From NCBI RefSeq assembly GCF_025860055.1, contig NC_068297.1, forward strand, positions 9,250,620-9,314,619: a DNA stretch of 64,000 bases, read 5' to 3'. The notes beneath the pieces were generated by a model. It did not search any database. It worked only from the letters and a program-made list of their open reading frames with translations, and was not told the origin of the DNA. Position 1 is the first letter of the stretch. Each line of letters opens with the position of its first letter. Made by a program: the position numbers and the translations under genes. Shown here in pieces: positions 24,743-37,196 of this stretch. The stretch comes from Xyrauchen texanus. Lineage: Eukaryota; Chordata; Actinopteri; Cypriniformes; Catostomidae.

Positions 24743-27170
24743 ACAGGGGTCTACGTATTCAATGTTGTCTCTCAGTTAATATGAGGTCACAAAAGCTGCA
24801 TGTAGGCTATGCTATATAGTTGTTGTTTTTTGTTTAATTTGTTTCACACTGGACATGTCAACTTCCCAGAAAAATTCCATGTCAAATATCTAAAACAAAA
24901 TTGTCTTATTCTAACTTATTTAGCACAAAACCCACAAAGATTTTGTCATATAGATTTCTTTAAAAAGACTTTCATGTCTTGACTTGAAAGTCACTGCACT
25001 TGCTATTGTTAATAAAAAAAGGCTTCCATGTTCATGGAAGTTTTTAGGTAAAAATTTATATAACTGTACATGGGAAACTATATGTTATTTTTTATGTGCT
25101 GTGGTTGGACAGTAGTGTTTTGCCATTTTTATTCACCATTTTGCCTTTGCCTGTTCATTTTAAATGGTCTTGAAGTGTGACAAATTGATTTATGAAAGTA
25201 CAAATATTTCATGTTGCGTCTAAAATAATATGAGGTCATATAGCTGCATGCATGCTGTTTACTGTTTTATAGCATGTAAAAATATTCTGATTTTTTTTTT
25301 TATATATTATTTAACACAAAACTCACAAAATCAGGCCAAATAAGACTCAAAAATGTCATCCCTTTCCTTTGCACCTTGCCTCCCTGTTTGTGTGTAGGAA
25401 ACCACCACTCTTTTCTTTAGCATCATCACCCCACTCTCTGGGTTCTTCTGAACTCGTTGCACCTTAGTTCCCCACGACTGCACTGACAGCCTTCTTGCAT
25501 CTCCCTAACCATTTTCTGTGAACCTGACCTCTCTTAGGGAGTTTATGGCCAATTTAGTGTCCAATATGTTTCCATTTCAGGGATGTACAACTTCCTGCAG
25601 TCCCCTCTGCTCTTAGATCTCTCCTCTGTTTTTATCTCATCTTCTGTTCCTCTCGACTCACGGTCTACTTCTTCTTTACTTCCCAAACCCAACACTTGTT
25701 CTTGCACTCCTTTGTGATGTTGACTGTTCACTAAGCGCCCATTTTGTTCCTCTCAGACCTTTCTCAAATGTATTTTTCACCTTGTTTGCTATTATGTGAA
25801 ACCTTGTCCCATCTATGTTACTTTGCCTGAATTTACAATGTACAACATATTTAAAATATGTGGCGCAGATCAGATCTTGTCACATGCATTTAAAAAGCTT
25901 AAACACATTAGGATTAGGATTTTTTGCACTCTATTTGGGTCACTTTGAATGTGATTCCAAATCCGATACCTAGTTTATATGACCTATAACACTTGTATTT
26001 AATTCCCCATAACAGAATATTAATTTACATCTGTGTATGTCTAGAAGAAGTTGTTGCATTGCAGGTGTGTTTTATTTTAGAGAGTAATTACAAGGGTTTT
26101 TGGAAGATGGTCAAGCCTTGTTTTAAAAGAGCTATTGTAATAACCTGCTGGTAGATGTGGCTCTTTGTTTTGGCCAGAATGTTAAATGCATCAACAATTT
26201 TAATTATGGTTGTCCAATCAGGAAAATTATACTGGAGTGTTGCCCATGCAAGATGTTTGCAAAACTGCAGGTTTTTTTTTAACAATATTGGCATTGTAAT
26301 AAAGCCACATGTAAAGTTGAAACACTTAATTGTTGTACACGACTTTAATTGAATCATTCTGTCTAATAATTTCTTCCACTCTCTCGTGATTTGTCTCAAG
26401 TGTTGTCCTGACACAGAAATATGTTTCACTGTGGGTTGTTTATTGCGTGTAACTGATAAACAAAGAAGTGATGACAGACGCCTTCTCACTTTGCCAATTG
26501 GGGATTGAGGACAGGAACTCTGAGTTCTTTCATCTAACTTGTAATTGTTTCTCTTGTAATGTACGCAAAGTACTCTGGAAGCTCAGCCATGAAAACCACA
26601 TCATGCATGCTTTTGCTTAGGGCCTCTTTGGCCATGTTTTAGAGGCATGCAAGCCACAATGAAAAACATTTATTGAAGTATTCAAACTTTTAACTGAGAA
26701 TTATGAAAATTAATTGGTGGTGGGAATAATTTTGGTGTTAAAAATTTTAATTTAAATATTTATAAATTATAATATTATAAGTTATAATATAATATAATAA
26801 TAATTATTAATAATAATACTTATTCTTATATTAATAACACAATATTAATATTAATATAATTACACTCAAAAATATTTGTAAAATATACAGTTTTAAAATA
26901 ATTTGTAAAATGTACATTTCATTTTCAGAAGAAAAGTAAATCAAGTTGAATTTAATAATATTTAATAAAAAAAATAATAAAAGAAAACATTATTTTGCAT
27001 TTTATTCATTCAATTTTGTTAAAAATTACACAAATCAATTTGATGGAATTTTGTTCTGAAATGGAAAGACCTTAATCTTAAAATAGGCTATTGTAAAATT
27101 ATAATTAATTATACATATAATTGTTTTTTTTTAATTTATTATAAATATTTAATACATTCATGTTGTTAAG
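24743..27170. other. Intergenic DNA, no gene seen
   Basis: AT-rich, particularly 26700-27170, which is a run of 'aataatatt'-like low complexity. A 133-codon minus-strand frame (26088-26489) shows no recognised domain. No other feature supported. Confidence 0.4.
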
Positions 27171-27174
27171 TTCT

Positions 27175-27300
27175 GCGATGGACTGGCGACCTGTCCAGGG
27201 TGTCCCCCGCCTTTCGCCCAATGTTAGCTGGGATAGGCTCCAGCCCCCCGCGACCCTGTACACAGGATAAGCGGTTGACGATGGATGGATGGATGGATGT
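27175..27300 (+). repeat. 3' tail of a fish LINE, ending in (GATG)n
   Basis: 'gcgatggactggcgacctgt', 'gctgggataggctccagccc', 'ggataagcggttgacgatgg' followed by GATGGATGGATGG. This is the widely repeated 3' end of a teleost non-LTR retrotransposon with a short tandem tail. Only the tail is present (typical 5' truncation). Confidence 0.75.
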
Positions 27301-27902
27301 TGTTAAGTTGCATCAGACTGTTAAAGACCTTATGAAATCTTAATTGGAGTTTAGTGGCTTTTAGTCTGTATCTGTTAACAATCTATATTTTTGTGTAATC
27401 CTAAATGTTGACATAACAATAGATAGTTGCATAAAGTTAAAACCTACAGTCTTTATCTCCCATTAAAATGGACCAAAAATGTTGATGTCTTCATTCATTT
27501 ACCGTAATTTGTTTCCCACATGAACTTGCTGATAAATACAAACTTAATTACAAATGCATTTCAGGCATTTAATGAGAACATTCAGACCCTTGGTGCACTG
27601 TTATTTATTTATTATTATTAGTAGTAGTAGGAACAGTTGCTGTGCATTTAAAATGTTTCAATGTCAGCTCCACTGATATTGACTTTTAATAGCTTGTATC
27701 TGTCTAGGAGGGGTCAACGTCAGTGGAAGAAGTCAACATCAGTGGAAGGAAATTTTTTATCCCTGACACCTCAATTATGCAGCATTACTCAATTCCATCT
27801 CTCTCTCTATCTCTCCCCCCACTTGCTTGCATTTTGCAAAAATATAAACAAAAAAATCAAACAAAACAAAGAAAAAAGTTCCCATTGGTCTGACAAAGAC
27901 CC

Positions 27903-28158
27903 CTGGGGCGTGGCCAGAAGGGTGGCATGGGGTGGCAGCTGCCACCATAAAAATGAGCTTTGCCACCCCACTCGCCACCCCAACTCGGACCTAGCTTGCA
28001 TAGTGAAGACGGTGCGCAATGGCTTAACCTCGCACAAGGGCACAAAGTTAAGCAACCCCCCCCCCCCACCCGTCGGATGACATTAGTAGTTGCCACACCT
28101 CATTACACTCTTGCACCTCTTTTGCCACCCCATGAATAAAATACTGGATGCGCCTCTG
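27903..28158. mobile_element. hAT-type MITE
   Basis: Left end CTGGGGCGTGGCCAG, right end CTGGATGCGCCTCTG: imperfect inverted hAT-like ends (CAGRGGCG type). The 8-bp flanks are AAAGACCC and AAAGTCAC, matching at 6 of 8. Internally it carries 'gccacc'-rich sequence and a run of C. Confidence 0.5.
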
Positions 28159-28195
28159 AAAGTCACGCAAGTTAAAATATATGAAAAGCAATCTG

Positions 28196-28711
28196 TGGGG
28201 CTGGCTGTGGCTCAGTTGGTAGAGCGGATCGGCCACTAATCTCAGGGTTGGTGGTTCAAATCCTGGCCCACACGACTCCACATGCCAAAGTGTCCTTGAG
28301 CAAGACACTGAACCCCAAGTTGCTCCCAATGGCAGGCTAGCACCTTGCATGCATTGGTGTATGAATGTGTGTGTGTGAATGGGTGAATGTGTCACAGTCA
28401 TAGATGGAAATCGTGGGGGGGTCAGGACCCCCCCATCTGAGGGTTGTCCACCCCTAAAATATAATTAAATTATGTGTATTGTAAATAATATAATGATATA
28501 TTCTTAAAATAATTGTTTAAGAAATAAAATAATACAAATGCAAACGGGGCAACAACAAAAAACCCCTTGGTGTCCCCTTCAAAAAGTGCTCTTGAAAATT
28601 TTTATTTTTATTGCCCCCCCAACATTTTGATGGAATTTTCGCCCCTGGTCACAGTGTAAAGTGTTTGAATACCGTTAAGGTTAAAAAGGTGCTATATAAG
28701 TACAGACCATT
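28196..28711 (+). repeat. tRNA-derived SINE, interrupted by a nested element
   Basis: The head has Pol III A box (GTGGCTCAGTTGGTAGAGCG) and B box (GGTTCAAATCC), followed by 'gtgtccttgagcaagacact' and 'tgaatgtgtgtgtgtgaatg'. The tail resumes after the insertion with 'cacagtgtaaagtgtttgaa' and ends 'gctatataagtacagaccat'. The break is filled by the element at 28399-28647. A second copy lies inverted at 46913-47156. Confidence 0.85.
28399..28647. mobile_element. 249-bp hAT-like MITE nested in the SINE
   Basis: Flanked by a perfect 8-bp duplication GTCACAGT (28391-28398 and 28648-28655) that belongs to the SINE. The ends are CATAGATGGAAATCG and TTTTCGCCCCTG, a decayed hAT-type inverted pair. It carries an inverted GGGGGGGTCAGGACCCCCCC hairpin near its left end. 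Confidence 0.8.
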
Positions 28712-29128
28712 TACAAGCATTGGCCTGATACAGAGTCATTTTAGATTGGCCTCAGACCAACACTCCCAACTAGCATTTCTCTCAAGCTGGGAGGCTTTAG
28801 CATAACAGCCAAAAAGTGTTATGGATGGATCTCTTGATACCTCTTTTTGGCAGAGCAGTGCATATTTGCCTACATCCCATGAACAGCTGTACGATAGAGA
28901 ACGCACTGTTAAATGAAACATTGAAATTGGGAGGAATTCCCCTTTATGTACTTCATTTGCTTACAAGATTTATATCGGCTGAAGCATGACTAAAGAAACG
29001 AAAAGCTTGGAGTAAAAGTTATGAGCCTCTACAACCCATACATTTCTCATATTTTATCTTTGAAACAAGCCAATTGACACTCTGAGCTACACGCCCACTG
29101 TTACCGAATTGTTCTTATACCTTGTACT

Positions 29129-29692
29129 TTATTTTCCATTTGTAATGAGTACTGCATATTGTAATGCATTCATCTCTTTTACTGGCAATAAACAAGTAAC
29201 ATTTATAAACAACCATGGCCAACTTAACAAAGAAGTGTAGAGTATAAAGCACTTGGTGAATAGATTTTAGCATGTTTTATAACTATGGACGTATTTAAAA
29301 ATAGTGTGCAGAATAGAGTGCATAACAATATTTGTTGTATTGAAATTATGAATACCTTAATGTATTATGAATGCCGTTTTAAGGCTTTAAACAGACTTCA
29401 AATGAAGTGTTTATTTTCCATTTGTAATGAGTACTGCATATTGTAATGCATTCATCTCTTTTACTGGCAATAAACAAGTAACATTTATAAACAACCATGG
29501 CCAACTTAACAAAGAAGTGTAGAGTATAAAGCACTTGGTGAATAGATTTTAGCATGTTTTATAACTATGGACGTATTTAAAAATAGTGTGCAGAATAGAG
29601 TGCATAACAATATTTGTTGTATTGAAATTATGAATACCTTAATGTATTATGAATGCCGTTTTAAGGCTTTAAACAGACTTCAAATGAAGTGT
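29129..29692. repeat. Perfect tandem duplication, 2 x 282 bp
   Basis: 29129-29410 and 29411-29692 read identically throughout. Neither unit holds a gene. Either a very recent duplication or an assembly artefact. Confidence 0.95.
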
Positions 29693-30430
29693 TACCATTT
29701 ATGCGATACAAAACTGTACAATGCAAAATACTAGCAGTATATTTTTCTCTGAAACCTTAACTGAGAGGCGTGTAATAGCAGGTCAAATAGCAATGATCAC
29801 AGAGATGCATGTCATCTTAGAATGTGATAGCAATTTATCAAATGCTGGTATCTGAGGTTGTGTTGTCAAACACTTTAATAATTGATGTGCAGTCGAGGGT
29901 GTAAATACAGCATGCACACTGTACATAAATGCACAGCGTACATATACATCCCGTTTGCATGTAATTATGTAAAACTGCTGAGGATAAACACAGAATATAT
30001 AAAATGTAAAGACCCCAATGACAGTGTCAAGGCCCAGGGTTGAACCTGCAACGTTTGCTCCCACAGTGTGTCAGTTGTTTCCACACCAGAGCAGATTTAG
30101 AGCTAGTTATCTCAAAATTAGAAAAGCAGAAAGCAAGCATGTGAAAGTCACATTCACTTTTACTTAACATCTGAAAGTCACATATGGTGCCTGTATAGTT
30201 TCACTTTCACATCTGAAATTGAAAGTTAATGTGGAGATTTAGAGAAATAAAGGATATAGATATTGTTCTGTTTCTCCTCCACACATATTATATTGCTTCT
30301 GAAGACATGGATTTAAACACTGGAGTTATATTATATTTCCTTCATGATAGAAGTCATACACATCTGGGATGGCATAAGGGTGAGTAAATGATGAGAGAAT
30401 GTTCATTTTTGAGTGATCTATATGGGTCAA
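29693..30430. other. Intergenic DNA, no gene seen
   Basis: Part of 30260-30420 ('catctgggatggcataaggg', 'gtgagtaaatgatg') is an inverted fragment of the common MITE also seen at 17349-17640. Confidence 0.4.
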
Positions 30431-30892
30431 AAGTTTTGAAATGCTTGACTGAAATGTTTCTCATGATCTTAGAAATCTTTTGATCTGAAGGTGTATGCTT
30501 AAATATTTGAAATTAGATTTGTAGACAAAAATATAATTGTGCCACCATATTAATTTATTTCACTATAAAACAAAAATTTGATTTGAAAAACATTTTGTTT
30601 CTGAAATTTATGACTTGGACCAAATAATAAAGAAAAGCAGCTAATAAGTGCCCAACATAGATGGGAACTCCTTCAATACTGTTTAAAAATCATCCCAGGG
30701 TGATTCCTCAAGAAGTTGGTTGAGAAAATGTCAAGAGTACATGTCTGCAAATTCTAGGCAAATAGTGACTACTTTGAAGATGCTAAAATATAACACACTT
30801 TTGATTTATTTTGGATTTTGTTTAGTCACAACATAATTCCCATTATTCCATTTCTGTTATTCCATAGTTTTGATGACTTTACTATTATTCTA

Positions 30893-30929
<37 letters not shown>

Positions 30930-31010
30930 TGGCAGGAAAAAGTTTGGAATAATGTACAGAAATTGGCACTTTTAGTCACCAATGTGGCATTGCAAACCAA
31001 ATGATGCATC
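30430..31010. mobile_element. Tc1-like fragments around a TA microsatellite
   Basis: 30600-30880 resembles the end of a Tc1-like transposase and its 3' flank ('agtgcccaacatagatggga', 'tttgaagatgctaaaatata', 'cataattcccattattccat'). After the (TA)n run at 30895-30926 a separate Tc1-type end follows: 'tacactggcaggaaaaagtt', 'tggaataatgtacag'. Both are short relics. Confidence 0.55.
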
Positions 31011-32091
31011 CAGGCCTCCGTTAGTAATTCAAAAATGTCACTACAGAAATAGTATCACTGCTTGTGCTGTTTCTTACAAGTTAACGTAACATGCTTGTTC
31101 TTCCAACCAGTCTTTATAACTCACACAGAAGTAAATGCATTTCTCACAAACACGCTAACATACAGTAGACTTGAAGAGTTTAATGACACAAATGATAGTA
31201 AGGAGCAGAGTGTGAGAGACACTGCACTGCGTGTCCAATGCAGACAAGAATCTTGCCACTGACCTACACACATCATTTCACCCACTTCTCTGGGGATGAG
31301 ACATTAAACCAGTTAATATCAAACCTGGGCAGACATTCGGCTTGTTTTATCAGACAGACTGTTATTTCTGGGTGAGCTGATCACGGTTCAAGTTTGGGGT
31401 GATGTTGCAGTGGCAGTTTTGTAGCGAAGTAAACAAGTTCACGACATGATCGGCAATCTCTGATCTCCTTCTGTCTGAGTTTGTTTCAGTCTAAGCAAAG
31501 TGAACCTCCGACCTAAGGGTGTCAGATGAGCCAGGTGGTGAACTAAAGAGCAGGCTTCTAGCTTGTTAGTAAGAGTGCAATATTCGATGCCCAAGGGAGA
31601 TATGTCTACCACAAAAGCCTACATTCAGTAATTGACAATCTAGTTTTGCTTCGTTACACGCCTTTCCTTTCTTTTATATCTGCCATATTTTAGGTCACAG
31701 TGTTATTCTGACAGATTCACAATGTGCCAATCGAGATTTGGTGGACGTTAAGTCAGAGGGACAACCACAGACTTTGTGTGATAGCAGGTATTGATGGTAA
31801 AGCAATGACAATTTCATTATGAAAACTACATCCGTTAAATTTTGTCAATTTTCAAAGATGACGTGTGTAATGTTTTCATCAATAAAATACTCTTATAACA
31901 CTGTAGCTCTGTGGAGCTACCAAAACATTGCTCTATTTGTTTGAGCATCCTGACCAGACCGACATAGTAACAGCTGCTCAGCCAATGGCGTGAATTACGG
32001 ACAAGGCTACCTGTTTGTTGACCAATTGAAAGCAGTGGAAGTGTTCAGAACATTTTTGCAATTCTCTTTGGTGACACTAGTGACAAATTTT
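31011..32091. other. Intergenic DNA, no gene seen
   Basis: Non-repetitive by eye. A 66-codon frame at 31062-31262 shows no recognised domain. Confidence 0.4.
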
Positions 32092-32220
32092 AAAGGCATA
32101 GTGCACCCAAACACTCATTTACTCACTTTCATGGAACACAAAATGTGATATTTTGAATAGTGTTGACGCTACAATGAAAGTGAATGGGGAAAAAAAAAAT
32201 TTGTATTCCACGGAAGAACG
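32092..32220. repeat. Truncated copy of the TTAA/AGGGATAGT MITE family
   Basis: 'ttaaaggcatagtgcaccca', 'tttactcactttcatggaac', 'caatgaaagtgaatggg'. Only one end is preserved. Confidence 0.55.
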
Positions 32221-32350
32221 AAATGGTGCGTTCAAGTCATGTCAAAATGATGGTATTTATGAGTTGAGCGAGCATGAACACCACTCATTTTAAGTTGTAA
32301 TTAAAAGTGGGAATTTTCTATGAGCCCCAACTTTCCATGTCCATGACTTT

Positions 32351-32507
32351 CAGAATTTGCATGTCCTGCCCCCGGACATACAGGTATAAAGGGAAGCGGG
32401 CGTGCATCTGTCAGTCATGTTTTTGCACTGAGGAGCCGAGAATAAGGTACGACCATTTATACTTCCCATTATACCTGTATGTCCGGGGGTAGGACATGCA
32501 AATTCTG
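32351..32507. repeat. Long inverted repeat (46-bp arms) within a probable DIRS-like remnant
   Basis: Arms 32351-32396 and 32462-32507 are reverse complements with two mismatches, separated by 65 bp. Text inside and just downstream ('gtcagtcatgtttttgcact', 'gaggagccgagaataag', 'cgacacaacgtcgagtgagt' at about 32589) resembles the terminal sequences of fish DIRS elements. No coding remnant. Confidence 0.6.
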
Positions 32508-33454
32508 TATGCCAATTTCTCATTGGCCTTTTCTCAAGTTCAGAGGTACGCAAGGCTTCTCAAGAAAGACCCCTTGTGTTACTACATTCGACACAACGTC
32601 GAGTGAGTGACAGAAAGGGAACCTTATTTGGGGCATGGGTGTCATGCCATCTGAATTTGCTGACCCTTCAAAAGTCATGCCATGTCTGGAGAACACATAT
32701 GCCCTCAATGACATGCACATTCAGAGATAGTGTGTTTCCTTTGGACCTGCACAAAAGTGTAGCAGATACGTGGAATCCAAAAAGATTAATCGTGACAGTC
32801 AATAGTTGCTTGCAGCTGATGAAGATTTCAAAACGTTTTACTGCATTGGGTAAACCCAGTTGATTTGGATGTTATTTGTGGTTTACCCAAGACAGGACAT
32901 GTTGTTCATTGTAACAGGCACTTTCCAGGAATAGGGTACAAACTGGTGTCCAATTCTTTTTTTTTATTTTATTTTTTTATTAAAGGCACAAATGCCATAT
33001 TTTTGTTATGAGAATAATAGAAATGTTTGTTAAAGACTATTTATTACATAAAATTAATCCAGCATTGAAATTGTGCTGAGTGTGTGACAATGAACAAGGA
33101 GGAAATATAGACAATATTTTGAATTCGTTGAGCAGAAAAACAAAAACTTAAATAATTAGTAATGAGAACTTTTTTGATGTAAAAAGTAATCAACATAAGA
33201 AGTAAGCAGTAAAGTCAGTAATCTGATTATTATTTCAGAGAAGTAATTATTAATTTGTAGATGATTACTTTTTTTTGTAATTTACTCAACACTGGTACTA
33301 AACTAGCCAAAAAAGCTTAATTTAGGCTTAATTTGCAACCCTGTTACCAAAATATGGTGTCTTTTTTATATTTATCTCTAACTTACATACATTGTGTCTA
33401 TTTAATTTTTATGAGTAGTGTTTATTGACATAAAATAACAAAATCAACAAAATT

Positions 33455-33740
33455 CTCTCATAATTTACTTATCCCTGATGTGTGACTTTCTTCTGCAGAA
33501 CACAAATTAAGATTTTTAGAAGAATAGGCCTCAGCCCTGTAGGTCCATTCAATGCAAGTGAATGGTGGCCACAACTTTGAAGCTCCAAAAAGCAAATAAA
33601 GGTAGCATAAAAGTAATCCATATGACTCCAGTGGTTAAATCCATATCTTCAGAAGTGATATGATAGGAGTGCATGAAAAAACAGATAAATATTTAAGTCC
33701 TTTTTTTACTATAAATCTCCACTTTTGTTTTTACTTCCAT
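33455..33740. repeat. Interspersed fish repeat (copy B of 6116-6410)
   Basis: Shares 'gtgactttcttctgcagaac', 'aactttgaagctccaaaaag', 'aagtaatccatatgactcca' and 'ataaatctccact'. The following 33760-33880 carries an inverted echo ('aaaaaggacttaaatattga'). Confidence 0.6.
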
Positions 33741-33879
33741 ATTCTTCTTCTGTTTTTTTTTTTTTTTTTTGGCATTTAGCATTCTTCATGTATATCACCA
33801 CCTACTGGTCGGCGCTGGTCTAAGGTGGACATTTACAGTAAAAAGGACTTAAATATTGATTTTGATCGAAAGAAAAACA

Positions 33880-35837
33880 AATGTACATTAACTCTTTCAG
33901 GCCCTGTTTGTACCCAATTCACAAAAATAGCCAGCACAACTAGTATTCTAGTTTGGCCATTATGAAGAACAAATCCATTTGCTCACATCATATTTTGTTG
34001 CTAATCAAGGTAATAATTTGTATCCCATAAGAAACCCTGAATCCTGTCTTGGGCATATGTTCTTGTTCCCAGTGAATCAACAGTAATGACAGTATTGTAT
34101 TCCTATGGATAGATTATCCATAAACCTGGCAAGAGCGCAGAATGTCTGGGTCGCAGAGGAAAATCTCATGTCTGGATGCAGCCAGAGGGGAGACATTGTT
34201 CTAGATCAGATCCCGGTGCCAGCTCATTACTAAAGCACGCCAGTTCATGAGTTAAGGGTTCTGTGAGAGGAGGATATTTCTTTAGTGGCGGTTTCTTCTC
34301 CTGAGCTGTTTCATATTATTATGTAAGGTTACGGTCTTTCTTTGCTTTGCTACGATGCACTATTCCCCCTGCCAGGAAACTTTTGTAAGTTATGCAAAGT
34401 TATGTAAGGCCTGTGACAGTTTATCAGAATCCATTTGAAGTGGTTTATAGCTGCTAACATTGCTCATGTGCAGGCATTTTCATCTGTCCATGCAATACAC
34501 TAAAACTTGACACTTGAAAGCACTTCATGTCCTCCCTTCAACAATGTAAATCCATTAGGAACGAGTACAAAATAAATGAACCGTCAACATATTACTGTTC
34601 TTATGGGATGAAAACATGTTTTATTGGTAGACCACATGATTATTTTAACATTTTTTTTATGATATTGTTACATAACAAATACATAACATTTACAGTATGT
34701 GATGCTCTTGAAAAACATGTGGTGTGATTTATCCACAACACTGCATCATCTCTCATCTGATTATTTGAAAATGTTATGCACTATATAGTAAATTCTCCTA
34801 AACTCTTCCCTTGGTAAAAAAATAAGCCTGAATCTGCCACGTGTTTTGGATTATATGCGCCTCTAATCATGGCATGGCATAGACAGCCGTGTAATTCCAT
34901 GAACTCTTGGCAACTTCAAATCTCGAATGACAAACACTCACTCAGCACAATTTTATACATCAGACAAGTGGCGTGGGAGTATTTTGCCAGCTCATTCAAT
35001 ACATTTTGTGTGGCCTGTCAGTGAACACCCAGTTCCAAAACAGACTTGAACTAATGCAGAGTTTTTGTTAGTGTAGTGGGACACTATGTTTGCAAAGTAC
35101 ACAGAGTGCAGTTATCACTGTTAAACTTAAATCCTTTCACAGAAGCTGATGAGTTTCTCTGAAATGTATCTGTGCTTGGAAAGCATAGATTATTTTGATT
35201 GTGTGTTAAGGGTTTGATAACTAATCAAGAATTACACTTTGATCTGAATTGGGTAAGGACAGTAGCAAATACTTACACCTTAGGATTGTGGCAGTGAATT
35301 TAGCCAAGCAAGCATCACCATTATTGCTCATATTGTTTTATGGATTTGAACAATTAAACATCAATGCATAACTCATTCCACACCATTTGTGCTACAGACA
35401 TCAATGATAAATCATGTAGCTTATTGAGGAGAGGTGCTATTAGTTTTTAAAGCAATCAAACTTACAAATGTCATCTGGTGGACAATAAAACAGGCAAAAA
35501 CCAAATAGGCTTACCATACATTAAGGAAGAAACACCCTGGCAAACACACAAACAGCCAAGCAACCACATAGCAATGTGCTAAAAACACTCAAATTACCTT
35601 AGAAACCACATAGCAATGCACTGGCAACCACCCACAATCAGTTCTGGGGAGTAGTTTACTAAAAGTAGCTTGGCAGTATTTTTAGACAGCTATTTTCAGT
35701 AGCTTTTCCAATTATAAGAAACAGTTTCTAACAAGTTGCTGTGTATCGTCACAAAATGCTACATTTGTCACATTGTATAGCAAATGAGGCAATGGAGCCG
35801 AGGGAGTACTAACTTAATTAAAATTTGTATGCATTTG
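33880..35837. other. Intergenic DNA, no gene seen
   Basis: AT-rich, no strong ORF, no clear repeat. Confidence 0.4.
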
Positions 35838-36006
35838 GCAGACCCGTTTATCCAAAGCGACTTACAGTGCACTTATTACAGGGACAATCCCCCCAGAGCA
35901 ACCTGGAGTTAAGTGCCTTGCTCAAGGACACAATGGTGGTGGCTGTGGGGATCGAACCAGCGACCTTCTGATTAACAGTCATGTGCTTTAGCCCACTACA
36001 CCACCA
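35838..36006 (-). repeat. tRNA-derived SINE (family 2)
   Basis: On the minus strand the order is 'gtggtggtgtagtgggctaa', 'ggttcgatccccacagccac', 'attgtgtccttgagcaaggc', 'gggggattgtccctgtaata', 'aagtcgctttggataaa'. The B-box-like GGTTCGATCC is intact. Copies on the + strand lie at 45106-45299 and 51257-51471. Confidence 0.85.
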
Positions 36007-36502
36007 CCAACAAACGCGCTGTCACGCTCACCTAAAGTGTTCTCTCTTTCACATAGCACTGGGAAAACCAAATAAGTGAATCGGCTCTTTCTGACAGTTC
36101 ATATAATTGAATCTGTTAAAATAAATGATTCCCTGATATTTAGAATTGCTAACTCTGATTCATTTTAGTGAGGTTCTTTTGGACAGTTCACGTAAAAGAT
36201 TCACTTAAGCCTTAAAGTGACTTTGCGAAATATTTAGTTAATTGCTGCTTTTTATCACTATATTTCCATTTAGTTCTATAAAATAGGATGTTTCCTTGTT
36301 TATTAGTGTTTAAGTACAGTATAACTTTATTTACAATTTAATGTTGTTTAACCCTAATGGAAATTACCCATGGTTTTACTGTAGTAGTACAATAACCATG
36401 ACTGTAGTGACTGTGTTTTTTTTTTTTTTTTTTGTGGAAACCATGGTTTTGATATAATTAATCATCTGATTGTTATATATCTCAAATTTTTGTCTTCTTT
36501 AA

Positions 36503-37196
36503 AGGGTAACTAAACCCCTGCTTTTTTTTATATTTGATATAAAATATTTGAAAAATGCTAGAAAAGTGGGCAGACCCCAGTGGGGATAGAGGGGACGAAC
36601 CGCGGGGGGGGGGGTTGTGGGGCGTGCAACTGAGACCCGTAGTGACGGATTAATTGACAGCTGCTGTCAGACTCTAAAATGGAGAGTGACTGGAGTGACG
36701 CAAGTAGCTTTGCCACGGAGCGGTCTTTTGAAGTCGAGGACTTTTCTCCCCCACCTTCACCTGAAGTGGAGGAGGGTGAATTGTCTGTGGACACAGGGCC
36801 GGAGCCATATCAATTCGAGCCGCTGGCTCAAACTGCGGTTTTAACTCCCGCATCGCGATCGGCATCCGACGATGCTAGCGAAGCAGCCGCGCAAGGGAGA
36901 ATGGGGCCAGTGTCTAGCTCGTACCAAGGGCGTAGTGAGCTGGAACCTGCTTACGTCAGCTCTCACCGCTTACGTCACGAACTACCGCAAACAGCCAATA
37001 GGAAAATTCAACTGCAGTAGCCACCGTTCAACCTGAAGAGGGCAGCACTCAGACGTTTTTACACCATATATTGTACAATTAAAACACTTTATACACAAAT
37101 GTCAAAAAAATTATTTGAATCAATGACCAGTACTAATAAAGCCCCATGCTTACAGATCATTAACTAAAAAAAGTTGGTTTAGGGTTTAGTTACCCT
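36503..37196 (+). mobile_element. 694-bp TTAA-flanked DNA element (Kolobok- or piggyBac-like), non-autonomous
   Basis: Flanked by TTAA (36499-36502, 37197-37200). Ends AGGGTAACTAAACCCC and AGGGTTTAGTTACCCT are inverted with 15 of 16 positions matching. It contains an intact short ORF (36679-37020). TTAA duplication is made by piggyBac and Kolobok transposases. Confidence 0.85.
36679..37020 (+). CDS. 113-residue acidic ORF inside the TTAA element, P2X7-tail-like
   Basis: The ORF starts MESDWSDASSFATERSFEVE, is rich in Glu, Ser and Pro, and contains the motif GPEPYQFEPLA. That short motif recalls the beginning of the P2X7-type intracellular (P2RX7_C) domain found in many fish and invertebrate proteins linked to transposons; this link is my inference from a few residues. 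The cysteine-rich core of that domain is not present, so this would be only a first exon or a truncated remnant. The ORF is GC-rich (about 55%) compared with its surroundings and lies wholly between the inverted ends. Host function is not suggested. Confidence 0.45.
   Translation: MESDWSDASSFATERSFEVEDFSPPPSPEVEEGELSVDTGPEPYQFEPLAQTAVLTPASRSASDDASEAAAQGRMGPVSSSYQGRSELEPAYVSSHRLRHELPQTANRKIQLQ

Noticed and set aside
26088..26489. 133-codon minus-strand ORF
   Set aside because: AT-rich composition, overlapping opposite-strand frame and no recognisable motif.
28196..28270. Functional tRNA gene (A and B boxes present)
   Set aside because: Followed by SINE body and tail and repeated elsewhere in the window; no complete cloverleaf was worked out.
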